NCBI RefSeq assembly: GCF_016863035.1
Contig: NZ_BOOC01000005.1
Location: 62,001 to 126,000, forward strand
Direction of reading: 5' to 3'
Source of the DNA: Microbispora corallina
GTDB lineage: Bacteria; Actinomycetota; Actinomycetes; Streptosporangiales; Streptosporangiaceae
DNA: 64,000 bases
The position numbers and the translations under genes are program-made. Within the stretch, counting starts at the first letter, position 1. Every line of letters begins with the position of its first letter. Of the stretch, positions 8,563 through 16,197 are shown piece by piece. The notes beneath the pieces are model-generated. The model was given only the letters and a program-made list of their open reading frames with translations, was not told where the DNA came from and ran no database searches.

Positions 8563-9273
8563 ATGTCCGGCGGCAAGGGGACGTCGCGCGAGCGGTACCG
8601 CAGCCGGTTACGCGCCGAGATCAAGGAGGCGGCTCTGGAGCAGGTGGGCGCGGGCGGGGCGGCGGCCCTGAGCCTGAACGCCGTCGCCAGGAGGCTGGGC
8701 CTGACCGGGCCGGCCCTCTACAAGTACTTCCGGGGCCGTGACGACCTGCTGACCGAGCTGGTCATGGACGCGTACGACGGCGCGGCTGCAGCGATGCGGG
8801 CCGCCTGCGCCGGCACGGCCGGCCTGTCCCCACGGGAGCGGCTGCACGCGCTGGCCGGGGCGTACCGGCGGTGGGCGGTCGGATCGCCCCACCTCTACCG
8901 GCTGCTGGCGGACGCGCCCTCCCCCGCCCACCGGCCGCCGGAGGAGACGGTCACGCGGGCCCGCGCGGTGCTCGGCCCGTTCCTCGGCGTGCTGGCCCAC
9001 GGCCGGATCTGGCCGGCGGCCGAGGAGATGCGCGCCCAGATCGCCCGGTGGATCGAGCGGGACGCCGGCGTGGCCGGCTGGGTGCGGGCCCACGCCCCGG
9101 ACGCGGCCGACCCCGCCGCGGCGCTCGCGGGGACCGTGATCGCCTGGAGTCGCCTGCACGGCGCGGTCGTCCTGGAGGTGCAGGGCCGGTTCGAGGGCAT
9201 GGGCCACGACCCGGCCACGCTGCTCGCCGTGGAGACGGAGTCCCTCGCCGACTCCATGGGCCTGCCGGCCTGA
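8563..9273 (+). CDS. TetR/AcrR-family regulator
   Basis: A 236-residue regulator. An N-terminal helix-turn-helix (about 17-62: ALSLNAVARRLGLTGPALYKY, quoted here at its core AVARRLGLTGPALYKYF) is followed by an all-helical ligand domain of the kind found in the WHG/TetR_C_13 group. ATG 8563 follows a GAGGAGG ribosome-binding site. No divergent target gene adjoins it, so it may control itself or distant genes. The gene ends in a hairpin shared with the convergent antiporter gene. Confidence 0.85.
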   Translation: MSGGKGTSRERYRSRLRAEIKEAALEQVGAGGAAALSLNAVARRLGLTGPALYKYFRGRDDLLTELVMDAYDGAAAAMRAACAGTAGLSPRERLHALAGAYRRWAVGSPHLYRLLADAPSPAHRPPEETVTRARAVLGPFLGVLAHGRIWPAAEEMRAQIARWIERDAGVAGWVRAHAPDAADPAAALAGTVIAWSRLHGAVVLEVQGRFEGMGHDPATLLAVETESLADSMGLPA

Positions 9274-9274
9274 A

Positions 9275-9314
9275 GCCGCACGGCCCGGCCCGCCACCCGA
9301 GCCGGGCGTGCGGC
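9275..9314. terminator. Bidirectional hairpin between TetR and antiporter genes
   Basis: GCCGCACGGCCCGGC (9275-9289) pairs with GCCGGGCGTGCGGC (9301-9314) with a single bulged base. It sits between two convergent stops (9273 and 9340). Confidence 0.6.
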
Positions 9315-9339
9315 CGGAACGCGCGGGCCGGGCGTGCGG

Positions 9340-10608
9340 TCAGGGCAGCTCGTCGGCCCGTTCGCGCTCGTCCAGGTCGTCCAGGCGTTCGGGGACGGGA
9401 CGGGTCTCCTCGCGCGGCGGCCGCGACCCCGCGGGGCGCGGCCGGGGGGCCTTCGCACGACGGCGGAGGGTGCGGGCGACCGGCTCGGCGGCGCGGGCGA
9501 GCAGCGGGCCGGCCACGGCGAGGATGAGCACGTAGGCGGCGGCCAGCGGGCCGAGACGGGGGTTGGCGCCGCCGCCGACCGCGAGGCCGGCGATGACGAT
9601 GTTGAACTCGCCGCGCGGGATCAGCGCGGCCCCCGCCCGGAGGCGGCCGCTCAGCGCGACCCCGGCGCGCCGGGCGGTCAGCCAGCCGGTCCCGAACTTC
9701 GTCGCCACGCCGATGAGGGCGAGCAGGGCGGCGATCGGCAGCACCGGGGGCAGCTGCCCGGGATCGGTCTGCAGGCCGAAGAACACGAAGAACACGGCGG
9801 CGAACAGGTCACGCAGGGGGCTGAGCACCTGCCGGGCGCTGTGCGCCATCGGCCCGGACAGCGCGATGCCGACGAGGAACGCCCCCACGGCCGCCGACAC
9901 CTGGAGCTGCTGGGCGACGCCCGCCACCAGCATGGTCAGGCCCAGCACCTTCAGCAGCAGGACCTCGTCGCTGGGGCTCGCCACGAACCGCTCCACCAGC
10001 CGCCCGTGCCGCAGGGCGATGAGCAGGATGACGGTGATCGTGGCCGCCGCCACCGCGAGGCTCGTCGCCCCGGCCACCAGCCCGGCCCCGGCGAGCAGCG
10101 TCGTGAGGATCGGCAGGTAGGCCGCCATCGCGAGGTCCTCGAAGACCAGCACCGACAGCACGGCCGGCGTCTCGCGGTTGCCCAGCCAGCCGAGGTCGCC
10201 GACGACCTTGGCGGTGATCCCGGAGGAGGTGACGTAGGTGATGCCGCCGAGGGCGACGGCGCCGACCGGTCCCCACCCGAGCAGCAGGGCCGCGACCACG
10301 CCGGGGGCCGCGTTCAGGACGAGGTCGAGCAGGCCGATCGGCGCCGAGGTGCGTAACGTGCCCACGAGCTCGTCGGCCGTGTACTCCAGCCCGAGCGTGA
10401 ACAGCAGCAGGATGACGCCCACCTCGGCGCCGACGGAGACGAACTCCTCGCTGGTGGTGAGCGGAAGGATGCCGCCGGCGCCGAACGCCAGGCCGGCCAG
10501 GAGGTAGAGCGGGATCGCGGAGACGGAGAAGCGGACGGCGGCCGCGCCGAGCAGGCCCAGCGCAAGGATGATCGCTCCCAGCTCGATGAGCTGGACGGCT
10601 GCGTGCAT
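9340..10608 (-). CDS. CPA2-family cation/proton antiporter (KhtU-like)
   Basis: A 422-residue integral membrane protein with about 12 TM segments, of the Kef/Nha-type Na+/H+ exchanger family. It starts MHAAVQLIELGAIILALGLLG, has the helix-breaking ITYVTSSGITAKVVGDLG segment of the transport core and a PRGEFNIVIAG motif near the last helices. The C-terminal 50 residues are Arg/Pro-rich and cytoplasmic, with no TrkA-N domain, which agrees with the separate regulatory subunit encoded directly upstream at 10615-11097. The pair resembles Bacillus KhtTU, which exports K+ in exchange for H+. The ion is inferred, not shown. Confidence 0.88.
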   Translation of the reverse strand: MHAAVQLIELGAIILALGLLGAAAVRFSVSAIPLYLLAGLAFGAGGILPLTTSEEFVSVGAEVGVILLLFTLGLEYTADELVGTLRTSAPIGLLDLVLNAAPGVVAALLLGWGPVGAVALGGITYVTSSGITAKVVGDLGWLGNRETPAVLSVLVFEDLAMAAYLPILTTLLAGAGLVAGATSLAVAAATITVILLIALRHGRLVERFVASPSDEVLLLKVLGLTMLVAGVAQQLQVSAAVGAFLVGIALSGPMAHSARQVLSPLRDLFAAVFFVFFGLQTDPGQLPPVLPIAALLALIGVATKFGTGWLTARRAGVALSGRLRAGAALIPRGEFNIVIAGLAVGGGANPRLGPLAAAYVLILAVAGPLLARAAEPVARTLRRRAKAPRPRPAGSRPPREETRPVPERLDDLDERERADELP

Positions 10609-10614
10609 CCGCGA

Positions 10615-11097
10615 TCACCCGCTGGAGAGGATGTCGGCGACCGCCGCGGTGCCCTCGGCGGTGCCCACGACGACCACCACGTCCCCCGCCTCGAAGCGGA
10701 AGTCCGGGCGCGGACTGGCCACGACCTGCCCGTCGCGGACGACGGCGACGATCGAGGCGCCGCTGCGGGTGCGCACGCGCGCGTCCCCCAGCGGCCGGCC
10801 CGTGTACGGCGATCCCGGTGCTATCGGTATCTGTTCGGTGACCAGGCCCTCCACCTGCCGTTGCAGCTCGGCCAGGCGTTCGACGACCCGCCCGGTGCCC
10901 AGGAGCTCCGCGAGCGCGTTGGCCTCCTCGGCGGTGAGCGCCACCGTCACCACGCAGGTGTCGGGGTCCTCCTTGTCGTACACGACGAGGTCCCGCCGTC
11001 CCGTGTGGTGGGAGATCACCCCCACCTGCCGCCGGCGCTCCGTGGTCAGCACATGCTGCAGCCCGATCCCCGGCAACGCCGTGCGCTCGACCTCCAC
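10615..11097 (-). CDS. TrkA-C (RCK_C) regulatory subunit of the antiporter (KhtT-like)
   Basis: A 160-residue soluble protein. An N-terminal beta domain (MEVERTALPGIGLQHVLTT) precedes an RCK_C/TrkA-C domain (about 75-158) with RSGASIVAVVRDGQVVASP and the typical FEAGDVVVVVGT strand. Family knowledge: KhtT binds nucleotide or pH signals and gates the KhtU antiporter. The gene ends six bases before the antiporter start, so the two form an operon. The start at ATG 11097 is preceded by GGAGGT. Confidence 0.88.
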   Translation of the reverse strand: MEVERTALPGIGLQHVLTTERRRQVGVISHHTGRRDLVVYDKEDPDTCVVTVALTAEEANALAELLGTGRVVERLAELQRQVEGLVTEQIPIAPGSPYTGRPLGDARVRTRSGASIVAVVRDGQVVASPRPDFRFEAGDVVVVVGTAEGTAAVADILSSG

Positions 11098-11270
11098 GGC
11101 ACCTCCCGATTCGTACCAATTTGGGGAAAAAGTCGTGAATTGTGGGAACGACTGGAGGGGCGGGAGGGTTCCCGCCCCGGCGGCTCACAGGGGTCCGAGA
11201 CCGGTTCGTTAGGTGTCGTCCCCCATCTGTCGGGCAGAAGGCTGGCAGCCGACAAAGAGGAGCGTGAAGC

Positions 11271-11543
11271 ATGGCCGTCTCCGGCATCATCTCCGCCATC
11301 ATCATCGGGCTCATCATCGGCGCGCTCGGCCGTCTGGTCGTACCGGGCCGCCAGGCGATCCCGATCTGGCTGACCATCGTGATCGGCATCATCGCGGCCC
11401 TCATCGGCACGGCGATCGCCGGCGCGCTGGGCGTGGCCGAGACCCGCGGGATCGACTGGATCGAACTGATCATCCAGGTCGTCCTCGCCGCGGTCGGCGT
11501 GATCCTCGCGGCCGGCCTGTACGGCAGGCGAAGCGTGGGCTAG
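11271..11543 (+). CDS. GlsB/YeaQ/YmgE-family stress-response membrane protein
   Basis: A 90-residue protein with three hydrophobic helices and the family glycine pattern: IIIGLIIGALGRLVVPGRQ, then TIVIGIIAALIGTAIAG and a final VVLAAVGVILAAGLYG. Members are small inner-membrane proteins linked to general stress; their mechanism is not known. GAGG lies nine bases before ATG 11271 and a strong terminator follows at 11571-11608. Divergent from the khtT-like gene across 173 bases. Confidence 0.88.
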   Translation: MAVSGIISAIIIGLIIGALGRLVVPGRQAIPIWLTIVIGIIAALIGTAIAGALGVAETRGIDWIELIIQVVLAAVGVILAAGLYGRRSVG

Positions 11544-11570
11544 CCCGCACGCCGTCCCCTGGTGGACGAT

Positions 11571-11608
11571 CGCGGCCCCGGTCCGGACGCCTCCGGACCG
11601 GGGCCGCG
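11571..11608 (+). terminator. Strong hairpin terminator after the GlsB/YeaQ gene
   Basis: Sixteen bases (11571-11586) pair perfectly with 11593-11608 across a six-base loop. It isolates the hydrogenase operon from upstream transcription. Confidence 0.8.
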
Positions 11609-11630
11609 TCATGTCGCCATCCCACCTCAG

Positions 11631-11690
11631 TCGATATTTACGTAATCACCGACATTTGTTGATTTCGGTAAGTCGGTGGAAGCGTACGGT
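11631..11690 (+). promoter_or_regulatory. Control region of the hydrogenase operon
   Basis: An AT-rich island in a GC-rich setting, between the terminator at 11608 and the first gene at 11754. It holds the palindrome TTACGTAA (11638-11645) and an inverted repeat CACCGAC (11647-11653)/GTCGGTG (11672-11678) with an 18-base gap. A TTGATT (11659-11664) could be a -35, but the best -10-like TACGGT (11685-11690) is 20 bases away, so the promoter cannot be fixed. The repeats are candidate sites for an activator or repressor. Confidence 0.5.
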
Positions 11691-11753
11691 CGGATCGGGG
11701 GTTGCTCCGCTCCGGGGAACGCGGGGCACGCGAGCCGGGGGAAGTGGTCCGCG

Positions 11754-12368
11754 ATGGACCAGTCGGCGCTCGCCACGGTCGGCGAGGTGTTCGCCCGCCG
11801 CGCCCGGCCCGCCTGTGGCCTGGCACGGGACGCGGACGCGGTCGCGCGGGCCTGTCACGCGATGGCCACCCGGTTCCACGACGGCGGCCGTCTCATCGTC
11901 TTCGGCGACGGGGAGGCGGCGACCGACGCCCAGCACATCGCGGTCGAGTTCGTCCACCCCGTCATCGTCGGCAAGCGGGCCCTGCCCTCGTTCTCGCTCA
12001 CGGGCGACGTGGCCACGATCACCGGCGTCGCCGCCGAGAGCGGCTTCGACGAGGTCTTCGCCCACCAGATCAGGCACCTCGCCGTGCCGCAGGACATGGC
12101 GCTCGGCGTCAGCCCGCACGGGGAGTGCCGCAACGTGCTGCGCGCCCTGGAGACCGCGAAGGCGATGGGCCTGCTCACGCTGGCGCTGACCGGCGGGGAC
12201 GGCGGGGCGATCGCGCGCAGCCCCTCGGTGGACCACGCCCTGGTCGTCCGGTCCGGCGACCCTCGGGTGATCAAGGAGGTCCACGTCACGACCTACCACA
12301 TCCTCTGGGAGCTGGTGCACGTGTTCTTCGAGCAGCCGGGGGTGCTCGGCCCCCGGGTGGTCGCGTGA
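11754..12368 (+). CDS. SIS-domain protein, GmhA-like, hydrogenase-associated (SIS-1)
   Basis: A 204-residue phosphosugar-isomerase-fold protein, first gene of the hydrogenase operon. Compared with GmhA (sedoheptulose-7-phosphate isomerase) it keeps the metal-site HxxxE in TDAQHIAVEF and the late His in VTTYHILWEL. It has lost the phosphate-binding loops: GNGGS is GDGEA and STSGNS is SPHGEC. The Gln metal ligand is Lys (VIKEVH). It is therefore unlikely to be a normal isomerase. ATG 11754 follows GGGGGAAG at a slightly long spacing. It overlaps the next gene by four bases. See the paired protein at 12598. Confidence 0.85.
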   Translation: MDQSALATVGEVFARRARPACGLARDADAVARACHAMATRFHDGGRLIVFGDGEAATDAQHIAVEFVHPVIVGKRALPSFSLTGDVATITGVAAESGFDEVFAHQIRHLAVPQDMALGVSPHGECRNVLRALETAKAMGLLTLALTGGDGGAIARSPSVDHALVVRSGDPRVIKEVHVTTYHILWELVHVFFEQPGVLGPRVVA

Positions 12369-12601
12369 GCGCCCCCGAGTCGCCCTGCCACGACGAGGTG
12401 TGCGTGACCTGCTCGGACGAGGCGGTCCGGGTGCGGGTCGTCCGGCTGCTCGGCGACGGCCTCGCCATGGTCGACGGAGGCGGCGGCGAGGAGGAGGTCA
12501 GCGTCGCCCTCGTGGAGGCCCGTCTCGGGGACGTGCTGCTCGTCCACGCCAAGGAGGCGATCGCCGTGATCACTGACGCCTGCCGCGAGGAGGGGCCATG
12601 A
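12365..12601 (+). CDS. HypC/HupF-like hydrogenase chaperone, divergent type
   Basis: A 78-residue protein with the HypC beta-barrel pattern (VRVRVVRLLGDGLAMVD then VSVALVEARLGDVLLVHAKEAI) but without the usual MCLxIPG start. Instead it carries Cys 8, 13 and 16 in PCHDEVCVTC. GTG 12365 is used because it overlaps the SIS-1 stop (GTGA coupling). An internal GTG at 12398 would give MCVTC, restoring the Cys2 that canonical HypC uses to hand Fe(CN)2CO to the large subunit. A second, canonical HypC lies at 20401, so this copy is probably a dedicated large-subunit chaperone. That role is inference. Confidence 0.8.
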   Translation: MSAPESPCHDEVCVTCSDEAVRVRVVRLLGDGLAMVDGGGGEEEVSVALVEARLGDVLLVHAKEAIAVITDACREEGP

Positions 12602-13287
12602 GCGAGCGGCCCGGTGACTCGATGGAGTCGCTCTACCCCTTCCTCTACTCCGGCGCCACGGACCTGGAGGCGGTTCTGACGTCGGTCCGCGCGTCGACCG
12701 TCGAGAAGGCCAACGAGATCGTGGCTCTGCGCCGGGCGGTCCTCGAACGGGACGGCGACCGGCTGGCCGCGTGCGCTTGGGCCATGGCGGGCGCGTTCTC
12801 CCGGGGAGCGCGGCTGTTCGCCTTCGGGAACGGAGGCAGCTCGACCGACGCGCAGGACGTGGCCGCGCTGTTCCTCCACCCGGGCGCCGGCGCCCGGCCG
12901 CTGCCGGCGTTCGCCCTGACTGCCGACGTGGCGGTGGTGACGGCCCTGGCCAACGACATCGGGTTCGAGGTGGTGTTCGCCCGGCAGATCGCGGCCTCGG
13001 GACGGCCGGGCGACATCGCGTTCGGGCTGTCCACCAGCGGAAACTCGCGCAACCTCATCGCGGCCTTCCGGGAGGCCGACCGGCGCGGCATGGTCACGGT
13101 CGGGCTGGCCGGGTACGACGGCGGCCAGATGGCCGAGCTCGGCACGATCGACCACCTCTTCGTCGTCCCGTCGACCTCCGTGCACCGCATCCAGGAGGCC
13201 CAGACCACGGTCTACCACGCGCTGTGGGAGCTGACCCAGGACGCGCTGGCGGGCAGCACCTACGCAGGAACGTCACGGGGATGGTGA
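12598..13287 (+). CDS. SIS-domain protein, GmhA-like, hydrogenase-associated (SIS-2)
   Basis: A 229-residue second SIS protein, paralogous to SIS-1. It keeps the sugar-phosphate loops of GmhA (GNGGSSTDAQ and GLSTSGNSRN) plus the Gln and His of RIQEAQTTVYHALWEL, but the metal-site HxxxE is replaced (AQDVAALF). Its losses are the reverse of those in SIS-1. About 50 extra residues at the N-terminus precede the SIS core. ATG 12598 overlaps the HypC-like stop (ATGA) and its own stop lies inside the start of the hydrogenase small subunit, so all these genes are translationally coupled. Confidence 0.85.
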   Translation: MSERPGDSMESLYPFLYSGATDLEAVLTSVRASTVEKANEIVALRRAVLERDGDRLAACAWAMAGAFSRGARLFAFGNGGSSTDAQDVAALFLHPGAGARPLPAFALTADVAVVTALANDIGFEVVFARQIAASGRPGDIAFGLSTSGNSRNLIAAFREADRRGMVTVGLAGYDGGQMAELGTIDHLFVVPSTSVHRIQEAQTTVYHALWELTQDALAGSTYAGTSRGW

Positions 13288-14357
13288 GCGGCATGACCGC
13301 GCCGGTGGAAACGCGGGACGAGACGCAGGAGTCGCCCGTCCACATCCTGTGGATCAACGCGGGGCTGAGCTGCGACGGCGACTCGGTCGCCCTCACGGCG
13401 GCGACCCAGCCGAGCATCGAGGAGATCGTGCTCGGGGCGCTGCCCGGCCTGCCTAAGGTCGCGGTGCACTGGCCGCTGATCGACTTCGAGTGCGGGCCGA
13501 TGCAGGGCGCCGACACGTTCATCGAGTGGTACCACAAGGCCGACCGCGGCGAGCTGGACCCGTTCGTCCTGGTCATCGAGGGATCGATCCCCAACGAGTC
13601 GATCAAGCGTGAGGGCTACTGGTGCGGGTTCGGCAACAACCCCGACACCGGTCAGCCGATGACCACGAGCGAGTGGCTGGACCGGCTCGCCCCCAAGGCG
13701 ACCGCGATCCTCGCGGCCGGCACCTGCGCGGCGTACGGCGGGATCCACGCGATGGCCGGCAACCCCACGGGGGCCATGGGCGTGGCCGACTACCTGGGCT
13801 GGGACTGGCGATCGAAGGCGGGGCTCCCGATCGTCAACGTCCCCGGCTGCCCGATCCACCCCGACAACCTGTCGGAGACGATCCTCTACCTGCTGTACCA
13901 GCTCGCGGGGCAGGCCCCGATGATCCCCCTGGACGACGCGCTGCGGCCCACGTGGCTGTTCGGCATGACCGTCCACGAGGGGTGCGACCGGGCCGGCTAC
14001 TACGAGCAGGGGCAGTTCGCCACCGAGTACGGCTCGCCCAAGTGCCTCGTCAAGATCGGCTGCTGGGGCCCGGTGGTGAAGTGCAACGTGCCCAAGCGCG
14101 GCTGGATCAACGGCGTCGGCGGCTGCCCCAACGTGGGCGGCATCTGCATCGCCTGCACGATGCCGGGCTTCCCGGACAAGTTCATGCCGTTCATGGACGA
14201 GCCGCCCGGCGCCCGGGTCTCGGCGACCGCCAGCGAGGCGTACGGCTCGATCGTGCGCACCCTGCGCAACTTCACGTTCAAAACGGTGGACAAGGAGCCC
14301 AGGTGGCGCAGAAGGGGCCGCGAGCTGCTCACCGGTTACAAGGCGCCCTGGAGCTGA
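13281..14357 (+). CDS. hhyS: [NiFe] hydrogenase small subunit, group 1h (actinobacterial high-affinity type)
   Basis: A 358-residue electron-transfer subunit that relays electrons from the NiFe site through three Fe-S clusters. Cluster ligands are visible: GLSCDGDS (Cys31, Asp34), GTCAAYGG, NVPGCPIHPDN, then IGCWGPVVKCN and GGCPNVGGICIACTMPGFPD. The first motif is CxxD rather than CxxC; in Ralstonia's group 5/1h actinobacterial-type hydrogenase an Asp ligates the proximal cluster, and this matches. There is no Tat signal peptide and no C-terminal TM anchor, unlike periplasmic membrane-bound enzymes, so it acts on the cytoplasmic side. ATG 13281 (overlapping the SIS-2 stop) is used; ATG 13293 is also possible. 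These enzymes oxidise trace atmospheric H2 to feed respiration during starvation. Confidence 0.95.
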   Translation: MVSGMTAPVETRDETQESPVHILWINAGLSCDGDSVALTAATQPSIEEIVLGALPGLPKVAVHWPLIDFECGPMQGADTFIEWYHKADRGELDPFVLVIEGSIPNESIKREGYWCGFGNNPDTGQPMTTSEWLDRLAPKATAILAAGTCAAYGGIHAMAGNPTGAMGVADYLGWDWRSKAGLPIVNVPGCPIHPDNLSETILYLLYQLAGQAPMIPLDDALRPTWLFGMTVHEGCDRAGYYEQGQFATEYGSPKCLVKIGCWGPVVKCNVPKRGWINGVGGCPNVGGICIACTMPGFPDKFMPFMDEPPGARVSATASEAYGSIVRTLRNFTFKTVDKEPRWRRRGRELLTGYKAPWS

Positions 14358-14358
14358 G

Positions 14359-16182
14359 ATGACGCTGCAACGCGAGAGGGACCGGACGTTCCCGCAGGAT
14401 CAGGACCGCGAACTCGTCGAGATGGCCTGGGACCCGATCACGCGGATCGTCGGCAGCCTGGGCATCTACGCGAAGGTCGACTTCGCCAACCGGGAGGTCG
14501 CGGAGTGCTACAGCACCTCGTCGGTGTTCCGGGGCTACAGCATCTTCATGAAGGGCAAGGACCCGCGCGACGCCCACTTCATCACCAGCCGGATCTGCGG
14601 GATCTGCGGCGACAACCACGCCACGTGCTCGGTCTACGCGCAGAACATGGCGTACGGGGTGCGCCCGCCGCACATCGGCGAGTGGATCATCAACCTCGGC
14701 GAGGCCGCCGAGTACATGTTCGACCACAACATCTTCCAGGAGAACCTGGTCGGGGTCGACTACTGCGAGAAGATGGTCAGGGAGACCAACCCCGGCGTGC
14801 TCGCGCTCGCCGAGCGCACCGAGGCGCGGCACGCCGGCGACCACGGCTACCGCACGATCGCCGACATCATGCGCTCGCTCAACCCGCTGGAGGGCGAGTT
14901 CTACCGCGAGGCCCTCGCGATGAGCCGCACCACGCGCGAGATGTTCTGCCTGATGGAGGGCCGGCACGTGCACCCCTCCACGCTCTACCCGGGCGGGGTG
15001 GGCACGGTGGCCACCGTCCAGCTGTTCACGGACTACCTGGTCCGCCTCATGCGGTACGTGGAGTTCATGAAGCGGGTCGTCCCGATGCACGACGACCTTT
15101 TCGACTTCTTCTACGAGGCGCTGCCCGGCTACGAGCAGGTGGGCCGCCGCAGGGTCCTGCTCGGCTGCTGGGGCAGCCTGAACGACCCGGAGTACTGCGA
15201 CTTCACGTACCGGAACATGAGCGACTGGGGACGGCGGATGTTCGTCACGCCGGGCGTGATCGTGGACGGCAAGCTGCTCACGAACGACCTGGTGGACATC
15301 AACCTCGGCATCCGCATCCTGCTCGGCAGCTCCTACTACGAGGACTGGGCCGACCGGGAGCCGTTCGTCACCGAGGACCCGCTCGGCAACCCGGTCGACA
15401 TCCGGCACCCCTGGAACCAGCACACGATCCCGCGGCCGCAGAAGCGCGACTTCACGGACAAGTACAGCTGGGTGATGTCGCCCCGCTGGTACGACGGCGA
15501 GCACCTGCTCGCGCTCGACACCGGCGGCGGCCCGCTCGCCCGCCTGTGGTCCACCGCGCTCAACGGCCTCGTCGACATCGGGTACGTCCGCGCCACCGGC
15601 GACAGCGTGGAGATCAACCTGCCGAGGACGGCCACCCGGGCCGAGAAGACCTTCGAGTGGCGCATCCCGGAATGGAACGGGGAGCCGCTGTCCAACGCGA
15701 TCGAGCGCAACCGTGCCCGGACCTACTTCCAGGCGTACGCGGCGGCCTGCGCGCTGCACTTCGCGGAGCAGGCGCTGGCCGAGGTGCGCCAGGGGCACAC
15801 GCGGACCTGGTCGCCGTTCACCGTGCCCGATGAGGCGATCGGCTGCGGCTTCACCGAGGCCGTCCGCGGCGTGCTGTCCCACCACATGGTGATCAGGAAC
15901 GGGAAGATCGCCAATTACCACCCGTACCCGCCGACGCCGTGGAACGCGAGCGTGCGCGACGTCCACGGCACGCCGGGGCCGTACGAGGACGCGGTGCAGA
16001 ACACCCCGATCTTCGAGGAGAACCCGCCGGAGTCGTTCAAGGGGATCGACATCATGCGCACGGTGCGCAGCTTCGACCCGTGCCTGCCGTGCGGCGTGCA
16101 CATGTACCTCGGCCCGGGCCGCGAGCTGCGCGTCGTGCACAGCCCGCACGCCTTCGGCGGCGGGACCGGGCCCGGGGGCTGA
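14359..16182 (+). CDS. hhyL: [NiFe] hydrogenase large (catalytic) subunit, group 1h
   Basis: A 607-residue catalytic subunit. The N-terminal motif RICGICGDNH (78-87) and C-terminal DPCLPCGVH (573-581) supply the four Cys that hold the Ni-Fe(CN)2CO centre. A 26-residue tail after His581 should be removed by the maturation protease encoded at 19376. The sequence between L1 and L2 (for example SDWGRRMFVTPGVIVDG and NQHTIPRPQKRDFTDKYSW) is as in the high-affinity 1h enzymes of Streptomyces and Mycobacterium. It starts one base after the small-subunit stop. No separate Rieske or membrane-linking subunit is encoded nearby. Confidence 0.96.
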   Translation: MTLQRERDRTFPQDQDRELVEMAWDPITRIVGSLGIYAKVDFANREVAECYSTSSVFRGYSIFMKGKDPRDAHFITSRICGICGDNHATCSVYAQNMAYGVRPPHIGEWIINLGEAAEYMFDHNIFQENLVGVDYCEKMVRETNPGVLALAERTEARHAGDHGYRTIADIMRSLNPLEGEFYREALAMSRTTREMFCLMEGRHVHPSTLYPGGVGTVATVQLFTDYLVRLMRYVEFMKRVVPMHDDLFDFFYEALPGYEQVGRRRVLLGCWGSLNDPEYCDFTYRNMSDWGRRMFVTPGVIVDGKLLTNDLVDINLGIRILLGSSYYEDWADREPFVTEDPLGNPVDIRHPWNQHTIPRPQKRDFTDKYSWVMSPRWYDGEHLLALDTGGGPLARLWSTALNGLVDIGYVRATGDSVEINLPRTATRAEKTFEWRIPEWNGEPLSNAIERNRARTYFQAYAAACALHFAEQALAEVRQGHTRTWSPFTVPDEAIGCGFTEAVRGVLSHHMVIRNGKIANYHPYPPTPWNASVRDVHGTPGPYEDAVQNTPIFEENPPESFKGIDIMRTVRSFDPCLPCGVHMYLGPGRELRVVHSPHAFGGGTGPGG

Positions 16183-16197
16183 GGGGGGACGCGGCCG

